64,000 bases of DNA from SG8-4 sp964598225. Lineage in GTDB: Bacteria; Planctomycetota; Phycisphaerae; Sedimentisphaerales; Anaerobacaceae. Location: NCBI GenBank assembly GCA_964598225.1, contig CAZRBG010000006.1, positions 62,001-126,000 of the forward strand. Reading direction: 5' to 3'. Made by a program: the position numbers and the translations under genes. Positions 36,499 to 45,366 of this stretch are shown here, in pieces. Every line of letters starts with the position of its first letter. Positions within the stretch are counted from its first letter, which is position 1. The notes beneath the pieces were generated by a model. It saw only the letters and a program-made list of their open reading frames with translations. It did no database searches and was not told the origin of the DNA.

Positions 36499-37227
36499 TT
36501 ATTGCACTGGCCTGCCGTAGACTTCCACTTCGATGTAGTGATTCAAGTTGTTCGTGTTGTTGCCGTTACTGTAGAGGCGGACGTAGCGAGCCTTTGCGCC
36601 TTTGGCGTCGATCAGCTCGCCCATGTTGTTTTCGAGATAGTGCATGTCCGTGCCGACGCCGAGGCCGGCCGAGTTGTCTATGTCGTTGTTGAACAGCGTC
36701 TTGACGTTAGTGGTAAAATCTTGATCGTCAGCGATTTGCACTATGACGTCGAAGTAGACTCTGGGCTGTTTGTGGTAGTGCCACAAAATTATGGTGAAGA
36801 TCTGATGAGGCTTTTCAAGATCGATGGTCACATGCTGGAGGAAGGGGGCCAATTCCACGTAGCTGCCGTCCGCGAACTCTTTATCGCCGTCGGTGATCAT
36901 ATCAACATTGCCAATGAACGGTGACGAATCGCTTGCGACCACGGGCTTGCCCAGAGCGACGTTTGTGGTCCCGGCCGGAACCAGCATAAGCGGTCGCATG
37001 GAACGAAAGGGCGCTCTGAGATTTTTTACCCTTAGAGGCATCTGCATGCTTACAAACATCGGTCTGGGATATTCTATTTTGAGCTGCATTAATCCGATTA
37101 TCCGGTAGACCCATTGCGGAAGAGAGACCTGAGATGCGAGAACCTTCGATCTGAAACTGAGAAATCCGATGTTCCCTATCACTACGATCACCGCGACGGC
37201 TGCGAATTTCGCAAACGGACTTTTCAT
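36499..37227 (-). CDS. Discoidin (F5/8 type C)-like exported protein, copy 2 of tandem array
   Basis: 242 residues with an N-terminal hydrophobic segment (FAAVAVIVVIGNIGFLSF) acting as signal or membrane anchor, then a spacer with several Met/Arg/Leu residues and the discoidin-like domain (NVALGKPVVASDSS, MITDGDKEFADG, HVTIDLEKPHQIFTIILWHY, RYVRLYSNGNNTNNLNHYIE). The spacer differs from those of its neighbours while the domain is strongly conserved, as expected if only the binding domain is under selection. Likely ligand: a polysaccharide. Confidence 0.82.
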   Translation of the reverse strand: MKSPFAKFAAVAVIVVIGNIGFLSFRSKVLASQVSLPQWVYRIIGLMQLKIEYPRPMFVSMQMPLRVKNLRAPFRSMRPLMLVPAGTTNVALGKPVVASDSSPFIGNVDMITDGDKEFADGSYVELAPFLQHVTIDLEKPHQIFTIILWHYHKQPRVYFDVIVQIADDQDFTTNVKTLFNNDIDNSAGLGVGTDMHYLENNMGELIDAKGAKARYVRLYSNGNNTNNLNHYIEVEVYGRPVQ

Positions 37228-37312
37228 GTTTGTATCCTTGCATATTGCTTTTGCGATTGCGCTCGCATATTCTGTATTTTCAACTTACCCGGTCCAGGCA
37301 ACGATTGGCGGC

Positions 37313-38044
37313 TTATCTCAAAGGCTTGCCGTAGACTTCCACCTCGACGTAGTGGTTCAGGTCGTCGTGGCTGTTGCCGTTGCTGTAGAGGCGGATGTAG
37401 CGGGTCTCAACACCTTTGGCGTCGATCAGCTCGCCTTTGTGGGTTTCGACATAGTTCATGTCGGTCCCGACACCGAGACCCGCCGAGTTGTCGATGTCGT
37501 TATTGAACAGTGTTGTGACGTTCGTGATGAAGTCCGGATCGTCGGCGGTTTGAACGATTACATCCAGATATGCTCTCGCCTCCTTGTGGTAGTGCCAGAC
37601 AAGCACGGCGAAAATCTCATGAGTTTCTTCGAGGTCGATGGTTACATGCTGCAGGAACGGGCCCATCTCGACAAAACTCCCGTCGGCCCCTTCCTTGTCG
37701 CCGTCTGTGATCATGTCAATCTCGCCTATGATCGGGTCGGCCTCGCTGGCCGTAACGGGCTTGCCCAGAGCGACGTTTTTAGTCCCTGCAGGCACAAGAA
37801 AGGGCGGCCGAACACCCTGCTCGAGTTTCCTGAGATTGGCAACCTTGATGTCTTTTGGAGTGCCCTCGAACATTGTCGCGGGCAGTTCCGTTTCAAGCGA
37901 AACCCAGCCGGGCTTCGAGGTGGCGGAACCCGATTGCCGTTCATTATCCGCAACGGCATTTGTCCTCAGATGGTAAATACCGGAAACTGCTAAGATGAGG
38001 ACTGCTACGGCGATCGCAATTAGTTCTGTGTTCTGCCTTTTCAT
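37313..38044 (-). CDS. Discoidin (F5/8 type C)-like exported protein, copy 1 of tandem array
   Basis: 243 residues; hydrophobic N-terminus (LIAIAVAVLILAVSGIYHL), then a linker that shares ELPA-x-x-x-EGTPKDIK with the ELPEPAYIGTPQNVR region of copy 3, and the domain NVALGKPVTASEAD, MITDGDKEGADG, FAVLVWHYHKEARAYLDVIV, NNDIDNSAGLGVGTD, RYIRLYSNGN. It is the most upstream of the three and presumably closest to the promoter. No catalytic residues are apparent, so a binding role is likely. Confidence 0.82.
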   Translation of the reverse strand: MKRQNTELIAIAVAVLILAVSGIYHLRTNAVADNERQSGSATSKPGWVSLETELPATMFEGTPKDIKVANLRKLEQGVRPPFLVPAGTKNVALGKPVTASEADPIIGEIDMITDGDKEGADGSFVEMGPFLQHVTIDLEETHEIFAVLVWHYHKEARAYLDVIVQTADDPDFITNVTTLFNNDIDNSAGLGVGTDMNYVETHKGELIDAKGVETRYIRLYSNGNSHDDLNHYVEVEVYGKPLR

Positions 38045-38341
38045 GGCTGTTCCCCTGTCAGTTATGAGTGCACATAGACTATCTATCCCATACAGCTACT
38101 GAGACAATTTTCTATTACAGCAGAACAATCGATTGTCGCTATAATGTATGACGTTGTTCGGATATATTTGATATAGGCAAAATTCGGTGCCAGAGAAGTT
38201 TCTTTAATTCATATAGGGCGTCTTCAGTTTCTTGCCGCACTTGCTGAAGAGTTAGACGACAGACATTGCTTGCTGAATTTGTGGTGGACATCTATCGCGG
38301 CACACGCTACATTTGCATTCGTTTTTTCATGGCTATAAGTT
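38045..38341. other. Divergent intergenic region, no gene seen
   Basis: 297 nt between the first discoidin-like gene and the symporter. AT-rich, presumably with both promoters. I see no convincing promoter pair or repeat. Confidence 0.4.
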
Positions 38342-39850
38342 ATGCAGACAAATCTTGGCGTAATTGATACAACTATTCTTATTCTTTACGGCTGCGTGCT
38401 GGTCGCGATGGGCGTTTATTACAAGCGTAAATGCCGCACGTCCGATCAGTTTATGATCGCCGACCGTTCGATCCCCGCCTGGGCGGCCGGGCTGGCGGTG
38501 ATGAGCGCGTATACCAGCAGCATTTCATACATCGCCACGCCGGGAAAGGCGTACGACTCCAACTGGCACCCCATGATCTTCGCGCTGTGCATCTTCCCGG
38601 TCGCCTGGATAGTCTGTAAGTATGCCGTGCCGTACTACCGAAAGGCGCGACTGATCTCGGCCTATTCGTTCCTGGAAGACCGGCTCGGCTCCTGGGGGCG
38701 CATTTACGCCGCTTTTGCATTCGTGCTCTACATGATCGGGCGTGTCGCGGTAATCCTGTATCTTGCCAGCCTGCTGCTGGAGACCTTCGTGCCGTGGAAT
38801 ATCGTTACCGTGATTATCATCATCGGGCTGATAACCATCATCTACACGCTGCTTGGCGGAATGGAGGCCGTGATCTGGACGGATGTGATGCAGTCGGCGA
38901 TCATGATTGTGGGGATTCTCTTTTGTGCCGTCAGTCTGTCGATTCACGTATTTTCCGGGCCTGAGCCGCTGATCCAGACGGCGCTCGAAAATGATAAATT
39001 CAGCTTCGGCAGTCTCAAACTCACGCTTGCTTCTCAGCGGCATCTACGCGATCGAACCATTTGGGTTATGATAATCTACGGCACTACCGAGGCTTTTCGA
39101 AGCCTGCTGGCCGATCAGAACTATGTACAGAAATATTGCGCCGTTCCCACCGAGCGCGACGCGAAACGCTCGATCTGGATAGCGATGCTGATCTACATTC
39201 CTCTGACTGCGGTTTTTCTTTACATAGGGACCTTGCTCTTTGCCTTCTACTCTGCTCCGGAAAATGTGCTCGGTGAGGGAATCACAAAAGGCGATCAGAT
39301 ATTTCCCTTCTACATTGCTACCGAGGTGCCGATTGTTCTGAAGGGCCTGATCATCGCTGCGATCATCGCCGCGGCTATGAGCACGGTGGACTCGGCACTG
39401 AACTGCTCGGCGACAGTTTTGCTACTGGATTTCTACAAACGCTATTTCAGGCCGCATATCGAAGAAAAATCCAGTCTTGTGTTCCTTCGCATAACCACTG
39501 TCGTCTGGGGCGTTCTCGGAACCGGTGCGGCACTATTAATGATTCGAGCAAGGAGCATTCTGGACGTCTGGTGGCAAATATCCGGCATCTTCGGCGGAGC
39601 GCTGCTGGGTCTGTTCATACTGGCCTTATTGCGAATTCGCCTGACTCTGCAGCAAGGTCTGATTTCCATCGCGGTCAGCATAACCGTGATTGCGTGGGGA
39701 ACGTTTGCACGCGATCTGCCCGACCGATGGCAGTGGGTGCAGTGCAATCTCGACAGGATTATTGTGGGCGCAGTTGGCACCGCTGCCCTCTTGGTCGTCG
39801 CAGGAGTCTTTGCGCTGCTAAACCGTCGGAAGTTTGTAGTGACGCCGTAA
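38342..39850 (+). CDS. Sodium:solute symporter (SSS family)
   Basis: 502 residues with about 13 transmembrane helices. Family features are CRTSDQFMIADRSIPAWAAGLAVMSAYTSS near the N-terminus (Na-site region), LLGGMEAVIWTDVMQ, and AAMSTVDSALNCSAT. It couples Na+ entry to uptake of an organic solute, likely a sugar or uronate given the neighbouring secreted carbohydrate-type proteins. The last residues and stop (VVTP-TAA) are encoded by a copy of the dispersed repeat at 39836-39857, so the native C-terminus may have been replaced. Confidence 0.93.
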   Translation: MQTNLGVIDTTILILYGCVLVAMGVYYKRKCRTSDQFMIADRSIPAWAAGLAVMSAYTSSISYIATPGKAYDSNWHPMIFALCIFPVAWIVCKYAVPYYRKARLISAYSFLEDRLGSWGRIYAAFAFVLYMIGRVAVILYLASLLLETFVPWNIVTVIIIIGLITIIYTLLGGMEAVIWTDVMQSAIMIVGILFCAVSLSIHVFSGPEPLIQTALENDKFSFGSLKLTLASQRHLRDRTIWVMIIYGTTEAFRSLLADQNYVQKYCAVPTERDAKRSIWIAMLIYIPLTAVFLYIGTLLFAFYSAPENVLGEGITKGDQIFPFYIATEVPIVLKGLIIAAIIAAAMSTVDSALNCSATVLLLDFYKRYFRPHIEEKSSLVFLRITTVVWGVLGTGAALLMIRARSILDVWWQISGIFGGALLGLFILALLRIRLTLQQGLISIAVSITVIAWGTFARDLPDRWQWVQCNLDRIIVGAVGTAALLVVAGVFALLNRRKFVVTP

Positions 39851-39857
39851 GGCGTTA
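39836..39857. repeat. Dispersed palindromic repeat copy overlapping the symporter stop codon
   Basis: TAGTGACGCCGTAAGGCGTT at 39837-39856 is identical to the first half of the repeat at 34434. Its TAA serves as the stop of the symporter gene and codes its last four residues (VVTP). Confidence 0.85.
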
Positions 39858-39872
39858 AAAGGTAACTTTTGT

Positions 39873-42590
39873 ATGTCCCTCAACAAGTATTGTCAAAACG
39901 TCAACGGCTGCATACTCCTTGCTGCTGCAATACTGCTCTCAATGCCTGTCTTCGTCTGCGGCAAGACAATTGCCGCATGGGACTTCAGCGAAGGCCTGCA
40001 TGGCTGGATCGGAAACAACCGAGTAGAAGAGCTAACGTACTCACCGGACGGTCTGATCGTCAAATCAACAGGCGAAGACCCCTGGATCGAGGGACCGGCG
40101 ATTGATCTGCAGGGCGATAAAATGATTAGGGTGAAGATCCGCATGAGATCGACCGCCGATGCGGGCGGCGAACTGTTCTACGGCAGGACTTTCAGGGCGG
40201 GACATTCCGTTCGCTTCACCGTGCAAAATGACGGCAAATGGCATGATTACTCGCTCGTTATCCGGGAAAAACTGGACCCCGGCACGCGATTCCGCCTCGA
40301 TCCCTGCATGAGAGCCGGCAACGTTACGGTAGCTTTCATCAGGATTGAAGCAATCAGCAGAGTAATTGTTCCTGATTTACAGAAACCCGGGGTATTCGGC
40401 AGGATAGGGGGCAGTCTGGTCAAAGTAAGGTCGGGAGGACTGCAATTCGAGCACTTCGGGGGCAGATGGGGGAAGATTGTCTTCAGAGTCTATGGTGCGG
40501 AAATGGCTTGTGGTTGTGATAGCGAGCTGATCGGCCTGGTGTTCGATGACCGGCCCGAGTGGCTTGTTCTCAAAAAAGCCGAGCTTAGCTTTTTGCATCG
40601 AACCGATATCAATGTTTTCACAATAACAGCCACCATTGAAGACAGCCACGGCGGCCATTGGGAAATCAGAAGAACCGTTAAGCCCGCGAAAAAACAAGGA
40701 ACACTCGTTGTCGAAACTGAGTTTAGAGTAGATAAAGACCGAAACGTTCTGCATGTTCCCTGGCTGACGATCTTTCCCGGGCTCGGCACTTTCGGCAAGA
40801 GCAAAACCCAGGGTCTGTACGCAGGGCTTGAGTATCTTTGCGACGAGCCGAGCAGCAGTCAGGCAGACATCGCTACTCCCGATCATATCCGCCGGGTTCC
40901 CGATCCGATCAAGATAACCTTTCCACTGATGGCGATCTCGCAGGGCGGCAATTATATCGGCGTTATCTGGGAGCCGTCCGAGACAGTCGCGGCGACGTTC
41001 GACTCGCCCGACAGGATTTATAATTCGGACGCGCAGGTCATGGCGCTATCTGCTCCCGCCGTAGGCGATCTTCGTTTCGAGAATAACTTCGCCGCCCATT
41101 CGCCTTTCAGGCTCAAAGCAAACAGACCACTGAAAAACACTCTGCTGATCATAGGCGGCGAGGGAAAGACCATCGTGCCGGCGGTGAAACATTACGTGGC
41201 CCTAAAGGGCCTGCCCGCCGTTCCGGAATTCAAAGGGGGATTTGATGCTGCAGTTGATCTTCTCGCTCACGGCTGGCTGGATTCGCAGATAAATGAGAAC
41301 GCCCGATTCAGGCACGCCGTCTGGGGGACCAATTTCCCTGCCTCGCCTGCCGCCGACGCCGTGATGTTTATCGACTGGCTCGCGGTGCACACAGAAGACC
41401 GGGTGATTCGCGAACGCCTCGAAAGTCTCGAAGGCCGGGCGCTGGATAAAATCCCTGCGAATCAGCCACACTCGAGTAGTATCGGGCACGCCCACCTGCC
41501 CAACGCACCGCTCGTCTTCGGACGTGTCGCCGACTATGTCAAACAACGACGCGGCGAAGCTCAGCGACTGCTCAGCAACTTTGACGCAGACGGCATAAAG
41601 CTCTACGAGTCGAGCGGCGGCAAACCGGATTACTCAAAAACGCATTTCGCAAAACACGCCAACGGTCTTGCCGGCCGGGATATGGTGAGGATTCTCGAAG
41701 GAGCGACTCTTTCCGGCGACGAGCAGCTAATCGCTGATGCACTCGATCTGCTCGACAAACAAACCGCTCTCTATGCCGATACCGTCCCGCGAGGGGCGCA
41801 GACCTGGGAGGTTCCTCTACACACGCCGGACATCCTGGCATCCGCTCACATGGTCAGGGCTTATGCGCTGGGCTATATCATCTCAGGCAAGCGGCAATAT
41901 CTCGAGCAGGCGAGATACTGGGCCTGGACGGGCGTGCCGTTTGTGTATCTACATCCGCCAACGTCGCAACCTGTGGGATGCTACTCGACCATCGCGGTCC
42001 TTGGCGCAACGAACTGGAAGGCCCCGCTATGGCTCGGACGTCCCGTCCAGTGGTGCGGGCTTGTTTACGGTTCGGCTTTGCACATGCTCGGTGACTGCGA
42101 TCCGGAAGGCCCGTGGAAGAAAATCGCCAGAGGCATCACGGCGACAGGCTTACAGATGACCTGGCCCCGAACGGACACCGAACGCCAGGGCCTGCTGCCG
42201 GATTTCTTCGATTTGCGAGCACAGGCGGGTGCAGGCCCGGCTATAAATCCCGGCACCGTCCAGGCTCATCTGGCCGAACTCTACGAAAGAGGCACGATAT
42301 ACGACGTAAAAAGACTGCCCGAACGAGGCTGGTTCGTTCACGCCCCATGCGCGATAAGCGACATTCACGAAGACGATAAATCAGTAACGTTTGCAACCGG
42401 CGGTTGGGCCGAGAAACAATACCATGTCCTGATTTCCGGCATCGAACAGGAGCCGAAGAAGGTCAGTGTTAGCAAATTCGGCAAAAGCTCTAACGAGTTC
42501 AAGATCGCCGACATGAATTTTGACAACTACCAGAAGCTTGTTGTCGTAACTCTGGAAGGAAGATCCCGAATCAAGATTGAGCAGAAATAG
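39873..42590 (+). CDS. Large secreted protein, carbohydrate-active-like, unknown function
   Basis: 905 residues with signal peptide (GCILLAAAILLSMPVFVCG). Residues about 30-160 look like a beta-sandwich carbohydrate-binding domain (AAWDFSEGLHGWIGNN, GKWHDYSLVI). The middle is strand-rich; residues about 440-800 are helix-rich with aromatic clusters (TQTWEVPLHTPDILASAHMV, YWAWTGVPFVYLHPP) reminiscent of alpha/alpha-toroid glycosidases or lyases. No catalytic site can be assigned. It follows the symporter with a 22-nt gap, suggesting degradation or binding coupled to uptake. Confidence 0.65.
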   Translation: MSLNKYCQNVNGCILLAAAILLSMPVFVCGKTIAAWDFSEGLHGWIGNNRVEELTYSPDGLIVKSTGEDPWIEGPAIDLQGDKMIRVKIRMRSTADAGGELFYGRTFRAGHSVRFTVQNDGKWHDYSLVIREKLDPGTRFRLDPCMRAGNVTVAFIRIEAISRVIVPDLQKPGVFGRIGGSLVKVRSGGLQFEHFGGRWGKIVFRVYGAEMACGCDSELIGLVFDDRPEWLVLKKAELSFLHRTDINVFTITATIEDSHGGHWEIRRTVKPAKKQGTLVVETEFRVDKDRNVLHVPWLTIFPGLGTFGKSKTQGLYAGLEYLCDEPSSSQADIATPDHIRRVPDPIKITFPLMAISQGGNYIGVIWEPSETVAATFDSPDRIYNSDAQVMALSAPAVGDLRFENNFAAHSPFRLKANRPLKNTLLIIGGEGKTIVPAVKHYVALKGLPAVPEFKGGFDAAVDLLAHGWLDSQINENARFRHAVWGTNFPASPAADAVMFIDWLAVHTEDRVIRERLESLEGRALDKIPANQPHSSSIGHAHLPNAPLVFGRVADYVKQRRGEAQRLLSNFDADGIKLYESSGGKPDYSKTHFAKHANGLAGRDMVRILEGATLSGDEQLIADALDLLDKQTALYADTVPRGAQTWEVPLHTPDILASAHMVRAYALGYIISGKRQYLEQARYWAWTGVPFVYLHPPTSQPVGCYSTIAVLGATNWKAPLWLGRPVQWCGLVYGSALHMLGDCDPEGPWKKIARGITATGLQMTWPRTDTERQGLLPDFFDLRAQAGAGPAINPGTVQAHLAELYERGTIYDVKRLPERGWFVHAPCAISDIHEDDKSVTFATGGWAEKQYHVLISGIEQEPKKVSVSKFGKSSNEFKIADMNFDNYQKLVVVTLEGRSRIKIEQK

Positions 42591-42593
42591 GTT

Positions 42594-43751
42594 CTACTTG
42601 CCGACGAGCTTTATCACGGCAGCGAGATTTGTCTGCTGATACAGCGCCAGGTAATCGTAGCATATATTGGGGCCACCGCTCGACGGCACATAGATTGAGA
42701 GCCCGCAGTAGGGAAGCTTGAGTGGGTCAGTTCCTCGGATGGATTTGCGCACAATAAGCTGGTTTTCAGACCAGGAGAGGAAATCGCCAAGCTCTTTGTC
42801 GGCTATGTTACCATTTGCCGTACTGAGAGACTCAAGATACGACTTCAAGTCATAAAACTTCTCACCTCCGAACTCGAAGATCGCCGAGGGTGACTCGGGT
42901 TGATTCAAAACAGATGCCGCCTGAAAGGAATCCAGCACCGGCTCGATTTTCTCAGGAAGCTTTCCGAGTTGTTCATTGTCGATCAGGGTGTACACGGTGT
43001 AGTGTTGATCTTCCCGCATTATGCTCTCGGCAATATTTCTGGCAGTGACGTTCGGCTCCTCAGCTGCCGATGTGAGCGTTGCCGTATAGTAGGTGTTGGG
43101 AGCGTCCACTCTCAGCGGCGACGCCATGATGTATTCGGCGCAGTCAACAAAGCTGTAAAGGTTTTGGACAGCGGCACGCCCGCACTGCTGAAGGAATAGG
43201 AGTCTTACTTTGCCGTCAACGTTCTTCTGAAACTCTCTCAGAGTTATACCCACGTCCGAGGCACGAAGCCATTTTCCAGAAAGAAGCTGTTTGTTCTCTT
43301 CAGGGTTGCGAAACGGTTTGCAGTCCTGACACATGTTGTTCAGTGTTCCACCGTGATTAAGAAAAACTATGCAGTAATTCTTTGCGTTCCAATTCTTACG
43401 CACCCAATCGAGATACTTTCTCAATTCGACATCGTCGGCGCTGTCTTCGCTTGTCAGGGCCATTTCTTTTTTCCGGAGCTTTCCTTGCGACCGGTCCAAA
43501 GCAATGCGTTTCATACCTCTGCTGTCGGCAAAATCCGCCTGAACCGTTACCGCAATGTTGGAGTTTACGACGCCGTTCGCCAAATCATGCAGTATTACTC
43601 TGCCGCAAGGACTGAGGTCGTTATCGTATGACATGTAGTACACAAAGACCCAGTCGTAGACCTTTGTTGTCGGTAAAAAGTGTAAAAGACCGAACAACAT
43701 GAGCAGCGTCACTGACAGCCACAGCAGCGGGCTACGCTTGAAATCTCGCAT
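42594..43751 (-). CDS. Clostripain-family (C11) cysteine peptidase, membrane-anchored
   Basis: 385 residues from ATG 43751, preceded by an AAAGGGG ribosome site; the longer open frame upstream is antisense to the divergent mtnP and rejected. A single N-terminal hydrophobic segment (LLWLSVTLLMLFGLLHFL) anchors or exports it. The C11 catalytic dyad appears as His133 in IVFLNHGG and Cys190 in LLFLQQCGRAAVQNLYSF. Clostripain-type peptidases cleave after Arg or Lys. The usual DACLMG motif is replaced by QQCGRA, so activity should be tested. Confidence 0.78.
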   Translation of the reverse strand: MRDFKRSPLLWLSVTLLMLFGLLHFLPTTKVYDWVFVYYMSYDNDLSPCGRVILHDLANGVVNSNIAVTVQADFADSRGMKRIALDRSQGKLRKKEMALTSEDSADDVELRKYLDWVRKNWNAKNYCIVFLNHGGTLNNMCQDCKPFRNPEENKQLLSGKWLRASDVGITLREFQKNVDGKVRLLFLQQCGRAAVQNLYSFVDCAEYIMASPLRVDAPNTYYTATLTSAAEEPNVTARNIAESIMREDQHYTVYTLIDNEQLGKLPEKIEPVLDSFQAASVLNQPESPSAIFEFGGEKFYDLKSYLESLSTANGNIADKELGDFLSWSENQLIVRKSIRGTDPLKLPYCGLSIYVPSSGGPNICYDYLALYQQTNLAAVIKLVGK

Positions 43752-43841
43752 GTCTAGCCCCTTTATTTCCGACAAAGTGTTTGTAAATACGCCGCGAAAG
43801 ACTACTATGTTAGCAATGAAAACGATAAGGAGCAACCGATT

Positions 43842-44717
43842 ATGGCAGAAGAATTGGTCGGAATAATAGGTGGAACAGGATTGGGTGATGCTCTTGCGGC
43901 GCAAATGTCGAGCGCCGAGCGCCGCGAAATAGATACGCCGTTCGGAAAACCGAGCGCGGCGATTCTGGTAGGCAATTTCGGCAAGAGGAAGATCGCATTT
44001 CTCAGCCGGCACGCCGGCGGACACCCCCTCTCGCCGAGCGAGGTGCCGTTCGCGGCGAATATCTTTGCTCTCAAGCAGCTCGGCGTTCGTACGGTTATCA
44101 GCAGCGGCGCCGTTGGTTCGCTACGAGAGGAGATCGCCCCGGGTGATCTTGTCGTGGTCGATCAATTCATCGACAAGACTTTCAGGCGACAGGGCAGCTT
44201 TTTCGGCGGCTACGGGGCCGTCCATTGTGAGTTGGCCGATCCGACCTGTCGCCGAGTTCGGGAAATTCTTATCGATACATCGAAAGAGATCGATGCCAAA
44301 ACGCATCTGAAGGGCACATACGTCTGCATGGAAGGGCCTCAGTTCTCGACGCGTGCCGAATCGCTCATGCACAAGGCGTGGGGCGGCGACCTGATCGGCA
44401 TGACCGCCATGCCGGAGGCAAAGTTGGCGCGGGAGGCGCAGGTTTGCTATGCCCTGGTGGCGCTGGCCAGCGATTACGATTGCTGGAGGCCGCATGAAGG
44501 CGGCAAGGACAAGCAGACGCTGCTCAAGGAGATAATAGGCAACCTACAGGCGGCGACTAATAACTGTCTCAAGTTGATAGAGGCTGTGCTCAGCAGCGAT
44601 CATAAGCTCGTCGGCGATGATTGTCACTGTCGAAAAAGTCTGGACCTGGCGGTATGGACCGATCAGAGCAAAATCAACAAGGCAAAGAAAGAAGAATTGA
44701 AAGTACTCTTCAAGTAG
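43842..44717 (+). CDS. mtnP: S-methyl-5'-thioadenosine phosphorylase
   Basis: 291 residues of the PNP/MTAP family: GIIGGTGLGD at the N-terminus, FLSRHAGGHPLSPSEVPFAANIFALK, the phosphate-binding SSGAVGSLREEIAPGDLVVVDQFID, CMEGPQFSTRAES and MTAMPEAKLAREAQVCYALVALASDYDCW, the last being typical for methylthioadenosine rather than purine nucleoside specificity. It splits MTA to adenine and methylthioribose-1-phosphate in methionine salvage or polyamine metabolism. Stands alone, divergent from the peptidase gene. Confidence 0.93.
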   Translation: MAEELVGIIGGTGLGDALAAQMSSAERREIDTPFGKPSAAILVGNFGKRKIAFLSRHAGGHPLSPSEVPFAANIFALKQLGVRTVISSGAVGSLREEIAPGDLVVVDQFIDKTFRRQGSFFGGYGAVHCELADPTCRRVREILIDTSKEIDAKTHLKGTYVCMEGPQFSTRAESLMHKAWGGDLIGMTAMPEAKLAREAQVCYALVALASDYDCWRPHEGGKDKQTLLKEIIGNLQAATNNCLKLIEAVLSSDHKLVGDDCHCRKSLDLAVWTDQSKINKAKKEELKVLFK

Positions 44718-44721
44718 GGTA

Positions 44722-44763
44722 GGGCTTGCCCCACCGAGATTATCGCGATGGTGGGGCAAGCCC
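44722..44763. repeat. Palindromic GGTGGGGCAAGCCC element forming a 14-bp hairpin
   Basis: Arms GGGCTTGCCCCACC (44722-44735) and GGTGGGGCAAGCCC (44750-44763) are exact complements around a 14-nt loop, just after the mtnP stop. The same core, GGTGGGGCAAGCCCCACC, recurs as a compact palindrome at 47192 and 47774. Confidence 0.85.
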
Positions 44764-44809
44764 CGCCCCAAAGGCTAACAATCCAATCACCTTCGAAAGG
44801 ACTGAGAAC

Positions 44810-45187
44810 ATGAATAAACCGTCATGGAAGACATTGGCCGTAATAACAAGTTTTGTGCTGATGCTGGTTGGCGGCTGCGGCCAGAAAGAGGCGCCCGACT
44901 TCAAACAAACCAGGGCGATAGCCGCCGAGAACATCGAGCTGCAAAAGGAGCTGGACCGCCAGGACGCCCGGTTTGCCAATCTGAAGAGAGAGTACGATAA
45001 GGAACTCGAAAAGCAGCGCGACCTGCTGGAAAAATGTCAAAAGGAACGAGACGAATGGAAAACGAAGGCCAAAAACAACGTCAGAGAGCAGGTCCAGGGC
45101 GTCCTCGATTCGGTAATGGCCGATAACGCGAGACTCCGCGAGGAAAACGCCAAGCTGAAAGCACAGTTGGAGGAGCTGAAAAAGTAG
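44810..45187 (+). CDS. Small coiled-coil lipoprotein
   Basis: 125 residues from ATG 44810 (AAAGGA ribosome site). Signal and lipobox (VLMLVGGC) are followed by about 95 residues of charged heptad-like sequence: ENIELQKELDRQDARFANLKREYDKELEKQ and, at the end, MADNARLREENAKLKAQLEELKK, a classical leucine-zipper pattern. Probably an oligomeric envelope spacer or scaffold. No family recognised. Confidence 0.75.
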   Translation: MNKPSWKTLAVITSFVLMLVGGCGQKEAPDFKQTRAIAAENIELQKELDRQDARFANLKREYDKELEKQRDLLEKCQKERDEWKTKAKNNVREQVQGVLDSVMADNARLREENAKLKAQLEELKK

Positions 45188-45191
45188 GCTT

Positions 45192-45360
45192 TCTCCCGTG
45201 GCGAGGGCGTCTCGCCCTTGCGTCCCGAGGCTGTCCCGGCCTCGTTCAATGGCAAGTCTGTCACCCTGTAAGACATTCCCAAGGAGCGCGAAGTGGTGGG
45301 AATACCCCGACGGAACAAGGGCAGGATGCCCTCGCTACGAACGCCTTACGGCGTCACTAC
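45192..45360. repeat. Repeat-filled intergenic region
   Basis: Contains GGCGAGGGCGTCTCGCCCTT (self-complementary GGGCG/CGCCC), AGGGCAGGATGCCCTCGCTA and, at 45340-45360, an inverted copy of the dispersed element (AACGCCTTACGGCGTCACTA). They lie between the convergent coiled-coil lipoprotein and pyrG genes. Confidence 0.7.
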
Positions 45361-45366
45361 AAACAG

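Noticed and set aside
43752..44024. N-terminal extension of the clostripain-like gene
   Set aside because: It is antisense to the start of mtnP; ATG 43751 has a good ribosome site and a signal/anchor segment.
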